From contig DAOTTW010000428.1 of NCBI GenBank assembly GCA_034437615.1, forward strand, positions 1 to 7,439: DNA of 7,439 bases. The letters run 5' to 3'. The translations under genes were made by a program, and so were the position numbers. The DNA comes from DAOTTW01 sp034437615 (lineage in GTDB: Bacteria; Chloroflexota; Anaerolineae; Aggregatilineales; Phototrophicaceae). Of the stretch, positions 4,366-7,439 are shown one piece after another (within the stretch, counting starts at the first letter, position 1; each line of letters begins with the position of its first letter). The notes under the pieces are model-generated. The model was not told where the DNA came from, ran no database searches, and saw only the letters and a list, made by a program, of their open reading frames with translations.

Positions 4366-7300
4366 CAAAACGTCATAAGCCGCCAGCGTTGCAACGCGCT
4401 GACGCTGGCCGCCATTGTTATTTTCGCTATTGTCACGTTAAGCAGCACCGCAGCCGTCGGCGCACAGGGCCACGCAGCACCCGACCCCGACCTGCTGCAA
4501 CGCAACGTCAGCAGCACGCAAACGCTGGAAGGCTGGCTACACGTTACCTACGCGGACCCCAAACCGGGCAGCGGGAACGCTGTGCAGATTTTCATCGAAC
4601 TGGCGACCCCCGACGGGCAAAGCTACCCGCTGGCGGCCCCGGTGGGGCAGGTGCAGCCCTTCGCCGGGGATTACGTGCAGGTGACGCTGCCTGCCCTGCC
4701 TGATGGCGTCGCTAATCTGCCGGGCAGCGACCAGGCCTATACGCTGCTGAGCCTGCAAACGTTGGCTGATCCCTATGGCCTGGAGGCGGCGAATGCCTTT
4801 GAGGGCCAGTGGGATTGGGTGAATATCCTGTGTCGCTTTGGGGATGTCAGCAATATCACCCCGGCGCAGCCCAGCTACTTCGAGCAACTGATGCGCTACA
4901 GCAAGCCTGGGATGGCCGATTACTGGCCACAGACATCCTATGGCAAGAACACAACCAACGCTAGCAGCGTCTACGGCTGGTACAACCTGCCGGGGCCGCG
5001 TGAGGATTACATCATCCGCAACCCGGATAATAGCATTGCTGGCTTCGATGCGGATAAATTCGCGGAGGATTGCAGCGCTGCTGCCGACCCCGACATTGAT
5101 TTTACGCTGGTGGAGGGCATCAACTTTCATTACAACGTCGAACCCTATAGCGGCACGTCCGCGCTGGGGGGTAGCGATTCGCTGCGCGTGGATGGCAATG
5201 CCAGCTTGCGTAGCTTCCGCATGACGTGGATGCCGCCCTGGGGCTGGCAAAGCCTGGGCGTGATGGCGCATGAGATGGGCCACGCCTACGGCTGGCCGCA
5301 TTCTAACGCTGATAGCCTAAACGACAGCCCGAACCCCTGGCCCTATGACAACGCCTACGATGTGATGAGCCTGGCGCAGGCCTGCTTTCAGAATGTGCAG
5401 CAGGCGGGTTTCGGTTGTGAGCAGATCGGCACGATTGGCTATCACCTGCGCATGAATAACTGGATTACGGCGGCGCAGACGCTTGCAATCGCTTCCGGCA
5501 GCGAGCAAAGCGTGACCATCAATGCGCTGACGGCGGCCAACCCGAACGATTACCCGCTGCTGATTGATGTTGACGGCGGTAGCAGCGCCGCGTACCTGAC
5601 CGTTGAAGCGCGCACCTGGGATAACTACGACGCCAACCTGTGGGGCGAGGGTGTGCTGATACATGGCATCGTGCCGGGGCGTACTGAACCCGCCAAGCTG
5701 ATTGACGCGACGCCGGATAACAGCTTCCCGTATGCGGATAGCGGCTCCGTGTGGGTGCCGGGTGAGACCTATACCGACGACCCCAGCGGCCTCAGCATCG
5801 AGGTGCTATCGCGCTCCGGCGATGCCTACACACTGCGCATCAACAACGGCTTCGGGATTGTGCTACCCGAACGGCGCTATGATGCGGATAACACGGATGT
5901 CTTTACGTATGCGGGTAATTGGACGGTTGAGGCTGGCGAATACGTCAGCGACGACCCTAACGCCAGCGTGACGTTTGAGGTGGTGAGCAGTAAGGAGATC
6001 GAGCTATTCGCTTCGGGGGCTTATAGCATCGACGGCTTATCCGGTGGTGCAGGGGTGGCATCGGCAGCCGGCGCACGACCCGCAACGCTGGACGCAGCAC
6101 ATAACAGCCAGACCGTCCCGCTAGGGCGTGAGCAACGCTGGACGCTGACGCTCAGCCCGGAAAACGGCACGCTGCGCTTTGCGGGGGTGTATGCCAGCAA
6201 CTTAGAGCAGATCGCAGTCAGCAACGAGGCCGAATTTATCAGCGCGCTACAAACGGCCAACAGCGACGGCCTGGGCAACCGCATCGTGATGGCCCCCGGT
6301 ACGTATAGCTTTGGGCCGCCGAACCTGGCGAATTTTAGCCGCCTACCCATGATTGAAGATGAGGGCAACGTGATCGACCTGGAAATTGACGGGCAAGGCG
6401 CAAGCATCACGGGAACCAGCCTGGACGCCAGCCTGTTTGAGATCGGCAGCGGGGCCAATGTGTTTATGAAGAACCTGACGCTGCAAGGCAACACGGCGGA
6501 TGTGGTCGGCAGCGTGATCTACAACAGGGGCGACCTGACGCTGGATAACGTCAGCGTCGCTAATAACAGCGCATCGCTAGGTTCCATCGCAGCCTTCGGG
6601 CCACTGACGATCCGCAACAGCACTTTCGATGGCAACACAGCCACCGCTGGCGGGGGCTACGCTGGCGCGGTGCTGGCGAGTGGTGGCGGCACACTGGAGA
6701 TCGAGAATAGCACCTTCGTCGGCAACAGCGCGGATTTTGGCGGCGCGATCCTCAGCAGTGTGGCCAGCGAAATCGTCAACACGACCTTTTATGCGAACGT
6801 AGCGAACTTCGGCGGCGCGTACTATCAGGCCAGCTTCGGTGGCGCAAACGAAACCGCCACCTTCCGCCACAGCACGTTCAAGGCTAACGTCGCCAGCAAC
6901 AACGCCGCCATCCAAGCCGATGCGTCTGTGCGCGTGCAGGCGACACTCTTTGATGATACGGTGAATTCCTGCGGGACGTATGGCGGCGGCAGCATCGCGT
7001 CATTGGGCGATAACATCGCGAAATCTGGTTGTAGTGCGCTGACGGCGACAAACGACCTGCAAAACACTGACCCGCTGCTGGCGGCGCTGGCGGATAACGG
7101 CGGCCCGACGCAGACCAGCGCCATCAGCGCGGGTAGCCCCGCAGAAAGCCACGTCACGGGCACCTGCTTTATCAGCAGCGACCAGCGCGGCGAGGCTCGG
7201 CCTGCGTCGGGCTGTGATGCGGGCGCGTATGAGTATAACAACCCGTCTGAACCGGACGTAGACGGCGATGGCTATGTGACGGCGCTGGATGCCATCCGCG

Positions 7301-7419
7301 TGATTAACAGCATGGGCGGCAGCTATGCGGAAACGCTGGATGTGAACGGCGATGGCAGCATCACGAATCAAGATATTTTGCTGGTGTTGCAGGCGTTAGG
7401 GTCGGTGCTGGTCGATTAA
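4363..7419 (+). CDS. Secreted metzincin-type zinc protease fused to choice-of-anchor Q beta-helix and dockerin-like module
   Basis: Numbering is from the TTG at 4363 (1018 residues). Residues 1-35 form a signal peptide: arginines, a hydrophobic core, and a likely cut near AVGA-QG. Residues about 45-150 are a beta-rich N-terminal domain. The protease follows: HEMGHAYGWPH gives His303, Glu304, His307 and His313, matching the metzincin HExxHxxGxxH pattern, and YDVMS supplies the Met-turn (Met335, 22 residues after the last His). The preceding GWYNLPGPREDYI and DCSAAADPDIDF blocks resemble gametolysin/M6-like bacterial proteins, but the exact family is uncertain. Residues about 620-960 are a parallel beta-helix with repeated NSTFxGN-type coils at about 704, 729, 752, 782, 806 and 836, ending in a SPAESHV stretch and then CDAGAYEY, the choice-of-anchor Q signature. 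Two dockerin-like calcium loops close the protein (DVDGDGYVTALD 965-976, DVNGDGSITNQD 993-1004). It should be an exported, calcium-dependent protease tethered through its C-terminus. There is no LPXTG or membrane anchor. All catalytic residues are present. Confidence 0.88.
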   Translation: MQNVISRQRCNALTLAAIVIFAIVTLSSTAAVGAQGHAAPDPDLLQRNVSSTQTLEGWLHVTYADPKPGSGNAVQIFIELATPDGQSYPLAAPVGQVQPFAGDYVQVTLPALPDGVANLPGSDQAYTLLSLQTLADPYGLEAANAFEGQWDWVNILCRFGDVSNITPAQPSYFEQLMRYSKPGMADYWPQTSYGKNTTNASSVYGWYNLPGPREDYIIRNPDNSIAGFDADKFAEDCSAAADPDIDFTLVEGINFHYNVEPYSGTSALGGSDSLRVDGNASLRSFRMTWMPPWGWQSLGVMAHEMGHAYGWPHSNADSLNDSPNPWPYDNAYDVMSLAQACFQNVQQAGFGCEQIGTIGYHLRMNNWITAAQTLAIASGSEQSVTINALTAANPNDYPLLIDVDGGSSAAYLTVEARTWDNYDANLWGEGVLIHGIVPGRTEPAKLIDATPDNSFPYADSGSVWVPGETYTDDPSGLSIEVLSRSGDAYTLRINNGFGIVLPERRYDADNTDVFTYAGNWTVEAGEYVSDDPNASVTFEVVSSKEIELFASGAYSIDGLSGGAGVASAAGARPATLDAAHNSQTVPLGREQRWTLTLSPENGTLRFAGVYASNLEQIAVSNEAEFISALQTANSDGLGNRIVMAPGTYSFGPPNLANFSRLPMIEDEGNVIDLEIDGQGASITGTSLDASLFEIGSGANVFMKNLTLQGNTADVVGSVIYNRGDLTLDNVSVANNSASLGSIAAFGPLTIRNSTFDGNTATAGGGYAGAVLASGGGTLEIENSTFVGNSADFGGAILSSVASEIVNTTFYANVANFGGAYYQASFGGANETATFRHSTFKANVASNNAAIQADASVRVQATLFDDTVNSCGTYGGGSIASLGDNIAKSGCSALTATNDLQNTDPLLAALADNGGPTQTSAISAGSPAESHVTGTCFISSDQRGEARPASGCDAGAYEYNNPSEPDVDGDGYVTALDAIRVINSMGGSYAETLDVNGDGSITNQDILLVLQALGSVLVD

Positions 7420-7422
7420 GCT

Positions 7423-7439
7423 GTAACGACTCAGGCAGG
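7423..7439. repeat. Start of a second copy of the downstream hairpin element (cut by window end)
   Basis: The sequence begins GTAACGACTCAGGCAGG, starting four bases after the stop of the large gene. It matches the flank and left arm of the hairpin at 912-928 with three mismatches, and GTAACGACTC is the exact reverse complement of GAGTCGTTAC at 1080 and 2184. The right arm, if present, lies beyond the window. Confidence 0.5.

Noticed and set aside
4537..5301. Long minus-strand open frame opposite the protease domain
   Set aside because: It is a shadow of the strongly supported plus-strand gene: it has no recognisable motifs and its length is expected from GC-rich codon use. The same applies to the other open frames opposite pepF and the beta-helix region.
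1..7439. Defence island, toxin-antitoxin, phage or conjugative system
   Set aside because: No nuclease, helicase, methylase, reverse transcriptase, integrase, transposase or small toxin-like gene pair is visible on either strand.

Overview
The window looks like a stretch of a moderately GC-rich, free-living bacterial chromosome. Chloroflexota (Anaerolineae-like) is my best guess. That rests on style: very large secreted beta-helix proteins of the choice-of-anchor Q type with dockerin-like ends, an M3 oligopeptidase, a LivG-type ATPase, and intergenic regions packed with short GTAGGGAC/GTCCCTAC hairpin repeats. No rRNA or marker gene is present to prove the taxonomy.

Layout: (1) Positions 1-893 (+) hold the C-terminal part of a secreted protein: the end of a choice-of-anchor Q beta-helix, a beta-sandwich segment and two dockerin-like calcium loops. 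(2) Positions 894-1286 hold no intact gene. They carry a 43-base hairpin, a cluster of small hairpin repeats and a relic of the C-terminus of a medium-chain (zinc-type) alcohol dehydrogenase. (3) Positions 1287-2027 (+) encode an apparently complete LivG-type ABC ATPase with no transporter partners in the window. (4) Positions 2028-2201 are a second cluster of the same hairpin repeats, in the same order as the first, so the LivG gene is bracketed by two degenerate direct copies of one composite repeat. (5) Positions 2202-4040 (-) encode an intact M3 oligoendopeptidase F. (6) Positions 4041-4362 are the divergent control region. It holds a TATTGGG tandem heptamer array with G-quadruplex potential just upstream of the peptidase, another hairpin repeat, and candidate promoters for both directions. 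(7) Positions 4363-7419 (+) encode a roughly 1018-residue secreted protein joining a metzincin-type zinc protease, a choice-of-anchor Q parallel beta-helix and a dockerin-like module. The sequence just after its stop begins a copy of the element that follows the first gene.

How the genes work together: the two dockerin-bearing secreted proteins share beta-helix and dockerin modules and probably act at or outside the cell surface. The large one would cut extracellular protein, and the resulting peptides are natural substrates for a cytoplasmic oligopeptidase such as PepF. LivG-type ATPases power amino-acid uptake. A scavenging theme (digest outside, import, finish inside) fits, but it is inferred from gene content and no shared operon supports it. 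I found no CRISPR array, tRNA, rRNA, phage gene, transposase or recognisable defence system.
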